In this document: in pieces, positions 1-5,552 of the stretch
How positions within the stretch are numbered: position 1 is the first letter of the stretch
Layout of the letters: each line of letters opens with the position of its first letter
DNA from: Gammaproteobacteria bacterium
Lineage (GTDB): Bacteria > Pseudomonadota > Gammaproteobacteria > Pseudomonadales > Halieaceae
Reading direction: 5' to 3'
NCBI GenBank assembly: GCA_002748505.1
Contig: PDSN01000047.1
Location: forward strand, 1-5,552
DNA: 5,552 bases
Translations under genes and position numbers: made by a program
The notes under the pieces: generated by a model
What the model saw: only the letters and a program-made list of their open reading frames with translations
What the model was told of the DNA's origin: nothing
Databases searched by the model: none

Positions 1-25
1 TACCAACCACCCGACTCAATATGAA

Positions 26-61
26 AAAACCGCACTTGCCCGGATATCTGAAGTTTTGCGG
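26..61 (-). terminator. Possible intrinsic terminator reading leftward
   Basis: Read on the - strand, the arms CCGCA and TGCGG (58-61 plus 57, and 30-34) pair. The pairing continues as CTT/AAG (51-53 with 35-37) after a three-base bulge, leaving a 13-base loop. The second arm is followed at once by six T (A-run at 24-29). This is the shape of a rho-independent terminator for transcripts leaving the window to the left. It is odd because no - strand gene is seen just to its right, where gcdH lies on the opposite strand. It could stop antisense transcription or be a chance match. Confidence 0.25.
38..51 (+). repeat. Intergenic motif copy A (gcccggatatctga)
   Basis: This 14-base stretch fits the consensus gcccggRtatYtSa. 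The same consensus occurs at 1350-1363 and 3225-3238, always on the + strand and always outside genes. This copy lies inside the loop of the 26-61 hairpin, upstream of gcdH. It is the weakest of the three, differing from copy B at two of 14 positions. Its function is unknown. Confidence 0.3.
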
Positions 62-67
62 CCAGCC

Positions 68-96
68 CTTTCACGCGCGCCATTTTTTGCTACAGT
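68..96 (+). promoter_or_regulatory. Candidate extended -10 promoter of gcdH
   Basis: TACAGT at 91-96 is preceded by TGC (88-90), giving an extended -10 element. A weak -35-like CTTTCA lies at 68-73 with a 17-base spacer and matches three of six consensus bases. Transcription would start near 103, leaving a leader of about 27 bases before the gcdH start. No clear operator is seen. The promoter is predicted by eye; a promoter further upstream, outside the window, cannot be excluded. Confidence 0.35.
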
Positions 97-116
97 AGAT
101 GGCAAACCTAACGCTC

Positions 117-123
117 AAAGGAA
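117..123 (+). promoter_or_regulatory. Ribosome binding site of gcdH
   Basis: AAAGGAA lies six bases before the ATG at 130. This is good Shine-Dalgarno spacing and supports 130 as the true start. Confidence 0.7.
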
Positions 124-129
124 CCGCTT

Positions 130-1308
130 ATGACCACCGCCTGGCAAGGATTTAACTGGCAAGACCCCTTTTTACTGGAACAGCAACTGAGCGACGAACA
201 GCGCCTGGTGCGCGATACTGCACACGCCTATGCGCAAGAGAATCTGCTGCCACGGGTTCAGCAGCACTATCGGGATGAACATACGGATATAAGCATTTTT
301 CGCGAGATGGGCGACCTGGGCTTACTCGGTTCAACCATTTCCGGCTATGGCTGCCCGGGGGTGGATTACATTTCCTACGGTTTGATCGCAAGGGAAATCG
401 AGCGCGTAGACTCTGGCTACCGCTCGATGATGAGCGTGCAATCATCACTGGTCATGTATCCCATCTACGCCTATGGCAGCGAAGCGCAGCGGGAAAAATA
501 TCTGCCCAAACTGGCGAGTGGCGAATGGATTGGCTGTTTTGGCCTGACCGAACCCGACTACGGCTCCGACCCCGGCGGCATGGTCACTCGCGCGCGCGCA
601 GTCGATGGCGGCTACCGCTTAAGCGGTGCAAAAATGTGGATTACCAACAGCCCGATTGCCGATGTCTTTATCGTGTGGGCAAAAACCGATGACGGCAGAA
701 TTCGCGGCTTTGTTTTAGAAAAAGGAATGCAGGGGCTAAGCGCACCCAAAATTGAAGGCAAGCTCGCCCTGCGCACTTCCATCACTGGCGAGATTGTTAT
801 GGACGAGGTGTTCGTGCCCGAGGAAAATCTGCTGCCCAATGTCCAGGGCATAAAGGGGCCCTTTGGCTGTCTCAACAACGCCCGCTACGGCATCGCCTGG
901 GGTGCAATGGGCGCAGCCGAGGCCTGCTGGCACAGCGCGCGCAACTACACCGTGGAGCGCAAACAGTTTAACAAACCCCTGGCGGCCAACCAGTTGATTC
1001 AATTCAAGCTGGCCGATATGCAAACGGAGATTGGCCTCGGCCTGCAAAGTAGTATGCGCGCCGGCCAACTGATGAACGAGAACAATATCGCACCGGAACT
1101 CATTTCTCTGATCAAGCGAAATTCCTGCTGTAAAGCGCTGGACATCGCCCGCAAAGCCCGCGATATGCTCGGTGGCAACGGCATTTCTGACGAATACCCC
1201 GTTATGCGTCATATGGTGAACTTGGAAGTGGTGAACACCTACGAAGGCACCGCCGATATTCACGCCTTGATTTTGGGCCACGCCCAAACCGGCCTGGCGG
1301 CGTTTTAG
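130..1308 (+). CDS. gcdH: Glutaryl-CoA dehydrogenase (acyl-CoA dehydrogenase family)
   Basis: This FAD enzyme dehydrogenates and decarboxylates glutaryl-CoA to crotonyl-CoA and CO2 in the cytoplasm, passing electrons to electron-transfer flavoprotein. It belongs to lysine, tryptophan and some aromatic degradation routes. The 392-residue protein has the normal length of the mature family. Visible signatures are FGLTEPDYGSD (137-147) and WITNS (170-174) for FAD and substrate binding, FGCLNNARYGIAWG (245-258), ARDMLGGNGISDEY (343-356) and NTYEGTADIHALILG (369-383). The catalytic base is Glu372, preceded by Tyr371, matching Glu370 of the human enzyme. Arg98 and Ser99 in GYRSMMSVQSS match the residues (human Arg94 and Ser95) that hold the glutaryl carboxylate, which favours glutaryl-CoA over simple acyl-CoAs. 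Residue 144 is Tyr where the general acyl-CoA dehydrogenase pattern has a small residue. The start has a good ribosome binding site. The gene is convergent with the diguanylate cyclase. No LysR regulator or CoA-transferase gene, frequent neighbours of gcdH, is visible. Confidence 0.95.
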   Translation: MTTAWQGFNWQDPFLLEQQLSDEQRLVRDTAHAYAQENLLPRVQQHYRDEHTDISIFREMGDLGLLGSTISGYGCPGVDYISYGLIAREIERVDSGYRSMMSVQSSLVMYPIYAYGSEAQREKYLPKLASGEWIGCFGLTEPDYGSDPGGMVTRARAVDGGYRLSGAKMWITNSPIADVFIVWAKTDDGRIRGFVLEKGMQGLSAPKIEGKLALRTSITGEIVMDEVFVPEENLLPNVQGIKGPFGCLNNARYGIAWGAMGAAEACWHSARNYTVERKQFNKPLAANQLIQFKLADMQTEIGLGLQSSMRAGQLMNENNIAPELISLIKRNSCCKALDIARKARDMLGGNGISDEYPVMRHMVNLEVVNTYEGTADIHALILGHAQTGLAAF

Positions 1309-1328
1309 CATCACTCAGACTAATGAGG

Positions 1329-1349
1329 GAATGCCTCAGCGAGGCATTC
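1329..1349 (+). terminator. Perfect 9-bp hairpin after gcdH
   Basis: GAATGCCTC (1329-1337) and GAGGCATTC (1341-1349) are exact inverted repeats around the loop AGC, starting 20 bases after the gcdH stop. Neither strand shows a T-run next to it, so it is not a standard intrinsic terminator. It could protect the gcdH mRNA 3' end or help termination in another way. A competing pairing of TGAGG (1324-1328) with CCTCA (1334-1338) is also possible. The stem is certain from sequence; the role is inferred. Confidence 0.5.
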
Positions 1350-1366
1350 GCCCGGATATTTCATCA
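1350..1366 (+). repeat. Intergenic motif copy B (gcccggatatttcatca)
   Basis: This 17-base stretch matches 3225-3241 at 16 of 17 positions, in the same orientation. Both are preceded by CGAGG, four or five bases upstream. It directly abuts the 3' arm of the 1329-1349 hairpin, between the convergent gcdH and diguanylate cyclase genes. It may be a protein-binding site or a worn copy of a small dispersed repeat. Confidence 0.45.
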
Positions 1367-1382
1367 GAAAAGGGAATTTCCG

Positions 1383-1403
1383 AAAAACTCACCGCGATGG
1401 TGA
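1383..1403 (-). terminator. Intrinsic terminator of the diguanylate cyclase gene
   Basis: On the - strand, TCACC and GGTGA pair around the loop ATCGC, with one extra possible T-G pair at the base. The stem is followed by G and five T (1383-1387). It begins three bases after the TAG stop of the cyclase gene. The stem is short, so termination may be incomplete, but position and orientation fit well. Confidence 0.6.
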
Positions 1404-1406
1404 AAT

Positions 1407-3026
1407 CTAACCGTGCGCAGCGCGGCCTTCTGGGAAGTATATAGAATAATCATCGCAATCTTGCTGATAGAAACAGACGCCATTCTTACCGCGCTTTTTC
1501 ACTCGGTACATGGCGTTGTCGGCGTTTTTAATCAACAATTCACTGTCGAACTCGCCCTGTCTCATGCTGTTCACACCGATACTGGCGCCGACATATGCCT
1601 GCTGGTTGTAACCAATATCAATGGGTCTACCCAACTCTTGCAGCATTTTGTTGCCAATATTAAAACAGGTGGATTTATCAATGGTCTCATACATAATAAT
1701 CACGAACTCATCCCCACCCCAGCGCGCTACGGTATCGCTGGTACGGCTCACTTTACGCAAGCGCGCGGAGACTTCCACCAGCAGTAAATCACCGGCATCG
1801 TGTCCGTAAGTGTCATTGACCGCCTTAAAACCATCCAGATCGAGCAGAAATATGGTCACGCCGCCGCCCACGCCATCCTGGTGATACAGCATTTCCTCAA
1901 GCTGAGTTTGTGCCCCACGCCGATTGAACAGGCCGGTAAGGTGATCACGCTCGGCTTTTTTACGAGTGAGATTCTCCTGCAAACGGCGCTGGGTGATATC
2001 GTACATCATACCCTCCACCGTCACTTCCCCGCGCTCGCCGTCGGTGTCCGCCGCCATAAATACCAAGTGAACCCAAAACTCCTGGTTATCAGCGCGAAAG
2101 ACCTGTAAATCTGCCGAGATAGCCTCTTTTTTGTTCAGCGCCACATCCATCATGTGCTGCACTTTTTCAGCATTCAAAAACAACTGTGAAATATCGTCCA
2201 TGACGCTGTCCTGGCGATTGCTATCTTCCGCTAAACGGTTAAACGAAGGATTGCCCGTGGTTACAAGACCATCACCGTTAAGCAGAAAAATCGCCGCATT
2301 GGCGCGCTCAAAAATATTGCGGTAACGCTCCTCAAGGTACTCCAGACGCTGACGCAGAGAGCGCTCGGTGGTCAGGGTGTTTTCGGTCTCGGCGAGCAGT
2401 TGGTTGATGTCAGCTGCCAGTGTGCCGATCTCGTTCTCGGCACCGTGAGGCGGCACGCCGAGGCGTTCTGGGCCACCCGGACGAATGGAGTGCAGGCCAT
2501 AGGCCATGTTGACAATGGGCTTAGCCAGCAAGAAGTACACCAGCAGCATGGCAAAGAACGCTGATACAACACTCTGGACAACAAGCGACATAACATTGCT
2601 CACCGCAGCCGCGTTTGCGCGCTGCTCCACCAACTGGCGGTTTTGCACCAGCACAATCTGCCCTACGATACTACCCTTGGTGAACGGCGAGGCCAGGTCG
2701 TAGTTGATGGTGTAATCGCCGGTTTCAGAGCTTGACTCCCCAGCCTTTACCACCACACCTTCGGCGGTGCGCATCCGTGCCTGAGAGATGATCACGTTTT
2801 TCACCAAACCGTTGACCACATCGCTCATCATGTCTTCCTGACCGAGGTAGCTCGCTACCACCGCGGTGTCCGACACCGTGGCAAGCAACTCCAAGCCCGC
2901 ATTCCGCGCAGTGTCCAACTCCTTTTGATAGGTACGTTGGTATGTGAACCAGGAGGAAAATGCCGCAATGACCAACGCCCCCACCAACAAGTAGAAAGCG
3001 ATTTGCAGATGAATGTGTCGATTCAT
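1407..3026 (-). CDS. Membrane-bound diguanylate cyclase with periplasmic sensor, HAMP, PAS and GGDEF domains
   Basis: The protein should make the second messenger cyclic di-GMP from two GTP at the inner membrane. From the ATG at 3026 it has 539 residues. It has a membrane segment at about 9-25, a periplasmic region at 26-145 that resembles CHASE8-type sensors, a second membrane segment at about 146-168, a HAMP linker at about 169-225 with ENEIGTL, a PAS domain at about 232-346 and a GGDEF domain at about 355-520. The GGDEF domain looks active: DHLTGLFNRR (361-370), Asp396 for metal, Asn404 and Asp413 for guanine, and GGDEF at 437-441. The inhibitory site RTSD (428-431) lies five residues before GGDEF, so product inhibition is expected. 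No EAL domain follows. The reading frame stays open to a TTG at 3119, but ATG 3026 puts the first membrane segment at the N-terminus as usual. No strong ribosome binding site precedes it, so expression may be low. The signal sensed is unknown. Confidence 0.9.
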   Translation of the reverse strand: MNRHIHLQIAFYLLVGALVIAAFSSWFTYQRTYQKELDTARNAGLELLATVSDTAVVASYLGQEDMMSDVVNGLVKNVIISQARMRTAEGVVVKAGESSSETGDYTINYDLASPFTKGSIVGQIVLVQNRQLVEQRANAAAVSNVMSLVVQSVVSAFFAMLLVYFLLAKPIVNMAYGLHSIRPGGPERLGVPPHGAENEIGTLAADINQLLAETENTLTTERSLRQRLEYLEERYRNIFERANAAIFLLNGDGLVTTGNPSFNRLAEDSNRQDSVMDDISQLFLNAEKVQHMMDVALNKKEAISADLQVFRADNQEFWVHLVFMAADTDGERGEVTVEGMMYDITQRRLQENLTRKKAERDHLTGLFNRRGAQTQLEEMLYHQDGVGGGVTIFLLDLDGFKAVNDTYGHDAGDLLLVEVSARLRKVSRTSDTVARWGGDEFVIIMYETIDKSTCFNIGNKMLQELGRPIDIGYNQQAYVGASIGVNSMRQGEFDSELLIKNADNAMYRVKKRGKNGVCFYQQDCDDYSIYFPEGRAAHG

Positions 3027-3063
3027 AAAAATAGCGCATTCTGTGAAAAATTTTAGCGGACTT

Positions 3064-3089
3064 AATGGCTGCCACCTATCCCAGCCATT
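3064..3089 (-). promoter_or_regulatory. 8-bp inverted repeat in the diguanylate cyclase leader
   Basis: AATGGCTG (3064-3071) and CAGCCATT (3082-3089) form a perfect inverted repeat with a ten-base centre, 38 to 63 bases before the cyclase start. It would sit in the mRNA leader if the promoter at 3141-3170 is used. It could be an RNA hairpin affecting translation or a dimeric regulator site. It does not look like a known cyclic di-GMP riboswitch core. Confidence 0.4.
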
Positions 3090-3140
3090 TAACCGCGCGG
3101 CCGCAACAATAACAAGCAATAAGCAGCGGAAACCAGGTTT

Positions 3141-3170
3141 TTATAAGGATATAACTAAATGGAACATCAA
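3141..3170 (-). promoter_or_regulatory. Candidate sigma-70 promoter of the diguanylate cyclase gene
   Basis: On the - strand TTGATG (3165-3170) and TTATAA (3141-3146) form a -35/-10 pair with an 18-base spacer. Transcription would begin near 3134, giving a leader of roughly 107 bases. A small dyad, GTGA (3175-3178) and TCAC (3187-3190), lies just upstream of the -35 and could bind an activator. Its spacing is two bases too long for a consensus CRP site. This promoter implies that the cyclase is transcribed apart from the SDR gene. Predicted by eye. Confidence 0.35.
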
Positions 3171-3224
3171 TACTGTGAACTGGTTGTCACTTTGTGGATT
3201 CAGGGCGCTCAAACACGAGGACTG

Positions 3225-3241
3225 GCCCGGGTATTTCATCA
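3225..3241 (+). repeat. Intergenic motif copy C (gcccgggtatttcatca)
   Basis: This copy matches copy B at 1350-1366 at 16 of 17 positions. It lies between the SDR stop and the cyclase promoter. A pair of short inverted arms, GCGCT (3205-3209) and AGCGC (3246-3250), brackets it, though arms of five bases could be chance. No T-tailed terminator for the SDR gene was found in this gap. Confidence 0.45.
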
Positions 3242-3281
3242 TCACAGCGCGACCAACGAGCTGCTAGTCTTTAGAGCCGGG

Positions 3282-4049
3282 CTAAGACGCCGCCACCAAG
3301 CCACCATCGAGCACCAGGGTTTGCCCTACCATCCAGTTCGAGGCTTTAGAGCAGAGATAAATGGCGGTGCCCGCAGCGTCATCGGCATTACCCAGACGAC
3401 CACAGGGAATGCCCGTGACAAGCTCTTCCTCGTGGGGCAACAAGTGCGCGGTCATTTTACTGGGGAAAAAGCCGGGAGCGATGGCGTTGACGTTTACGTG
3501 CTGTGATGCAAGCTCTGCCCCGAGATGCCGGGTCAAGTGGTGCACCGCCGCTTTACTGGCGCTGTAGGCGTAATTGTCCATTTTTGGATGGGTCAGGCCG
3601 TTGATGGACCCAATATTAACCACTCGCGCGGGGGAGCTTGCGCTGCCGGCCGCTGTTAACAATGGCAATAGTTTCTGGGTTAAAAAGAAAATAGACTTTA
3701 TGTTTAAGTCCATGGTTTTATCCCAGCCCACTTCTGGAAAATCTGCCAGCGGCGCGCCCCATGTGGCACCGGCATTGTTGATTAAAATATCCAGGGTATC
3801 GACTCGCGCCTTAAGCTGCTCTGAAAAAGCCGCCACACCATCCACCGTGCTCAAGTCACTGGCGATAGGGATACACTCGCCCTCTTTGTTAAGCTCATCA
3901 GCGGTGTGCTGCAACTCCTCAAGTTTGCGTGCCGTGATAATGGTTTTTACCCCCGCACGCACAAAACCGCCCGCGATCATCGCACCGATGCCTCGTGAAC
4001 CGCCGGTAACCACGGCGGTTTTTCCCTGCAATGAAAACAAATCATCCAT
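3282..4049 (-). CDS. SDR-family oxidoreductase, RhlG-like 3-oxoacyl reductase or similar
   Basis: This is a classical short-chain dehydrogenase/reductase of 255 residues, the usual length. It has the Rossmann motif TGGSRGIG (15-22), NNAG (91-94) and the catalytic set Asn116, Ser148, Tyr162 and Lys166 (YSASK), all intact, followed by APGFFPSKMT (191-200). Arg19 in the glycine motif and Arg41 after the second strand favour NADP(H) over NAD(H). Its layout, including FSLQGK near the start, GWDK, LLPLL, PARVVNIGS and the FPSKMT stretch, closely resembles Pseudomonas RhlG, an NADPH-dependent 3-oxoacyl reductase. That makes a hydroxyacyl/ketoacyl substrate likely but not certain; other SDR alcohol dehydrogenases share much of this. 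The gene starts 27 bases after the carboxyltransferase stop, with a good ribosome binding site, so the two are probably cotranscribed. It is cytoplasmic, with no signal peptide or membrane segment. Confidence 0.9.
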   Translation of the reverse strand: MDDLFSLQGKTAVVTGGSRGIGAMIAGGFVRAGVKTIITARKLEELQHTADELNKEGECIPIASDLSTVDGVAAFSEQLKARVDTLDILINNAGATWGAPLADFPEVGWDKTMDLNIKSIFFLTQKLLPLLTAAGSASSPARVVNIGSINGLTHPKMDNYAYSASKAAVHHLTRHLGAELASQHVNVNAIAPGFFPSKMTAHLLPHEEELVTGIPCGRLGNADDAAGTAIYLCSKASNWMVGQTLVLDGGLVAAS

Positions 4050-4056
4050 CGTTGTT

Positions 4057-4063
4057 CTCTCCT
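4057..4063 (-). promoter_or_regulatory. Ribosome binding site of the SDR gene
   Basis: AGGAGAG on the - strand lies seven bases before the ATG at 4049 and within the 27-base gap after the carboxyltransferase stop. It fixes the SDR start and supports translation from a shared mRNA. Confidence 0.7.
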
Positions 4064-4076
4064 GAAATGTGTTGTT

Positions 4077-5552
4077 CTACCAGGTATCGACAAAGCGCCG
4101 ACGCGGTGGGTGCTTATCTCGACTTGCCCGCAGCGCGCGCAGCAATACCGCGCGGGTGTCGGCGGGGTCTATCACCGCGTCCAACTCCAAGTGTGAAGCC
4201 GCCTCAGTAGCCTTGCCCTGTTCGTACATTTTCGCCACCAGTGAGTCAAACAACTGCTGCCGTTTCGCTTCATCTTCCACGGCGGCAAGCTCCTTACTGA
4301 AACCCAAACGCACGGCGCCCTCCAGCCCCATACCGCCAAACTCACCGGTGGGCCAGGCACAGGCGTAGGTCGGCGCGGTAAAATCACCGCCGACCATGGC
4401 CATCGCGCCCAGGCCATAGCCCTTGCGCAAAAACACCGCAATCACCGGCACAGATACATTAGCACCGGCCACAAACAAACGGGACATACGCCGCACGGAA
4501 GCAGCGCGCTCGGAATCCGGCCCCACCATAAACCCAGGCGTGTCGGTAAAAGACACCAGCGGCAACGCAAAGGCATCACACAACTGTATAAATCGCGCGG
4601 CTTTCTCGGCGGCCTCGGCATCCACTGCGCCGCCCAATTGCTGGCAATCATTCGCCAACACCCCCACGGGTATACCCTCCAGACGCATAAAACCCGTAAT
4701 CACACTGCGACCATACACACGGCGCAATTCCAAAAATGAATCGCTATCGGCAACCTGTTCGATAATGCGACGCACCGGATACGCAAAGCGTCGATCTTTG
4801 GGAATTAAATCGCGCAACAAACTTTGCTCGGAGGCTGTCCAGCGACGCACAGGCCCCTGAAAATAAGACAACAACTGCTTCGCCAATGCGGTGGCATGGG
4901 CTTCGTCATCGGCCAGAATATCCACGACACCGTTTTTTTCCTGCTCGGCGGCGGGACCGATTTCACTGGGCTTGAAACTACCCAGACCACCGCCTTCAAT
5001 CATTGCAGGCCCCGCCATACCGATGTTCGCGGCACGGGTGGCAATGGTAATATCGGCACTGCCAAACAACGCCGCATTACCCGCGAAACAGTAGCCGTTG
5101 GCCACCGCGATGCGCAGGCATTGCCCGCTGAGACCGGCCCAGGCGGTGAAGGAGGTTACGTTCAAACCCGCTATCGGCGTGGTAATGTCGGTATCACCGG
5201 GTCGACCGCCACCGCCCTCGGTATACATAATGACCGGCAGCTTGTTTTCTCTGGCAACCTCGCAGATGCGGTCGAGTTTCTTGTGGTGAAAATAACCCTG
5301 CGTACCCGCCAGCACCGAATAGTCATTCACCACCACCGCTGCCTGCGCTGCTTCCACGCCGTGCAAGGCGGCATTGATGGTGGCAGTGCCGGTGATGATA
5401 CCGTCGGCGGGAGTGCGGGTTTGCAGCTCTTCATAGGAGCGGCGATTGCGCTGCGCCGCCACTGCGAGCTGACCATATTCCAAAAACGAATTGTCATCGA
5501 CCAGGTCGGCCAGGTTTTCCCGCGCGGTGCGATAGCCTTTTTTATGGCGTTT
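4077..5552 (-). CDS. Acyl-CoA carboxylase, carboxyltransferase domain (5' end outside window)
   Basis: This is the biotin-dependent carboxyltransferase half of an acyl-CoA carboxylase, which moves CO2 from carboxybiotin to an acyl-CoA. The frame has no stop up to the window edge, so 491 C-terminal residues are visible. A TTG at 5483 is probably an internal Leu, because the family-typical stretch RHKKGYRTAREN lies before it. In the visible fragment, the N-terminal subdomain shows EGGGGRPGD (112-120), CFAGNAALFG (155-164) and MIEGGGLG (184-191). The C-terminal subdomain shows DTPGFMVGP (337-345), RKGYGLGAMAM (376-386) and AWPTGEFGGMGLEGAV (399-414). At the position of the selectivity Asp of propionyl-CoA carboxylase (Asp422 in Streptomyces PccB) there is Met384, so propionyl-CoA specificity cannot be assumed. 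The sequence resembles the C-terminal domain of large fused carboxylases with biotin carboxylase and biotin domains in front. If so, those lie to the right of the window. It is the upstream partner of the SDR gene. Confidence 0.9.
   Translation of the reverse strand, partial: KRHKKGYRTARENLADLVDDNSFLEYGQLAVAAQRNRRSYEELQTRTPADGIITGTATINAALHGVEAAQAAVVVNDYSVLAGTQGYFHHKKLDRICEVARENKLPVIMYTEGGGGRPGDTDITTPIAGLNVTSFTAWAGLSGQCLRIAVANGYCFAGNAALFGSADITIATRAANIGMAGPAMIEGGGLGSFKPSEIGPAAEQEKNGVVDILADDEAHATALAKQLLSYFQGPVRRWTASEQSLLRDLIPKDRRFAYPVRRIIEQVADSDSFLELRRVYGRSVITGFMRLEGIPVGVLANDCQQLGGAVDAEAAEKAARFIQLCDAFALPLVSFTDTPGFMVGPDSERAASVRRMSRLFVAGANVSVPVIAVFLRKGYGLGAMAMVGGDFTAPTYACAWPTGEFGGMGLEGAVRLGFSKELAAVEDEAKRQQLFDSLVAKMYEQGKATEAASHLELDAVIDPADTRAVLLRALRASRDKHPPRRRFVDTW

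Noticed and set aside
736..1314. 192-codon ORF antisense to gcdH
   Set aside because: It lies wholly opposite a highly conserved enzyme gene and shows no recognisable domain, so it is a shadow frame.
3027..3119. Longer cyclase starting at TTG 3119 (570 residues)
   Set aside because: It uses a rare start, lacks a ribosome binding site, would include the 3064-3089 inverted repeat, and pushes the first membrane segment away from the N-terminus. ATG 3026 fits the family better.
3174..3190. CRP-like site tgtgaactggttgtcac
   Set aside because: The half-sites TGTGA and TCAC are eight bases apart instead of six, and only four bases per arm pair.
3027..3281. Cyclic di-GMP riboswitch before the cyclase
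   Set aside because: I see no GEMM-type conserved core or tetraloop-receptor pattern; only a simple inverted repeat is present.
4077..5483. Carboxyltransferase starting at TTG 5483
   Set aside because: The frame continues without a stop to 5552, and the upstream residues (RHKKGYRTAREN) match the conserved start of this domain, so the TTG is an internal Leu codon.

Overview
The window looks like chromosomal DNA of a free-living, probably marine or environmental, gammaproteobacterium. It is moderately GC-rich with compact spacing. It carries a glutaryl-CoA dehydrogenase, an RhlG-like ketoreductase, an acyl-CoA carboxylase of the type often found as one large fused protein, and a membrane-bound diguanylate cyclase. 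The lineage is inferred from protein resemblance only. No RNA gene, insertion sequence, CRISPR array or phage gene was seen.

Layout from left to right. Positions 1-129 are a leader with a plausible promoter and a clear ribosome binding site. A complete glutaryl-CoA dehydrogenase gene (gcdH) follows on the + strand at 130-1308. A 98-base gap at 1309-1406 separates it from the next gene, which is convergent; this gap holds a perfect hairpin and an intrinsic terminator for the - strand. A diguanylate cyclase with membrane segments, HAMP, PAS and GGDEF domains lies on the - strand at 1407-3026. A 255-base gap at 3027-3281 holds its probable promoter and a leader hairpin. An SDR oxidoreductase lies on the - strand at 3282-4049. 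It follows, after 27 bases, a carboxyltransferase at 4077-5552 whose 5' part runs off the window. No gene-free stretch exceeds 300 bases.

How the genes relate. The carboxyltransferase and the SDR form a tight two-gene operon and probably act on CoA- or ACP-linked acyl substrates, but the sequence does not fix the substrate. GcdH takes glutaryl-CoA, from lysine, tryptophan or aromatic breakdown, to crotonyl-CoA. It is on the opposite strand and separated by the cyclase, so a shared pathway is only possible. The cyclase has intact active-site and product-inhibition motifs and is probably a separately transcribed signalling gene.

No new multi-gene system is evident. The observation most worth following is a short repeated motif, gcccggRtatYtSa, found once in the same orientation in each of the three larger intergenic gaps. 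Two of the copies share 16 of 17 bases.
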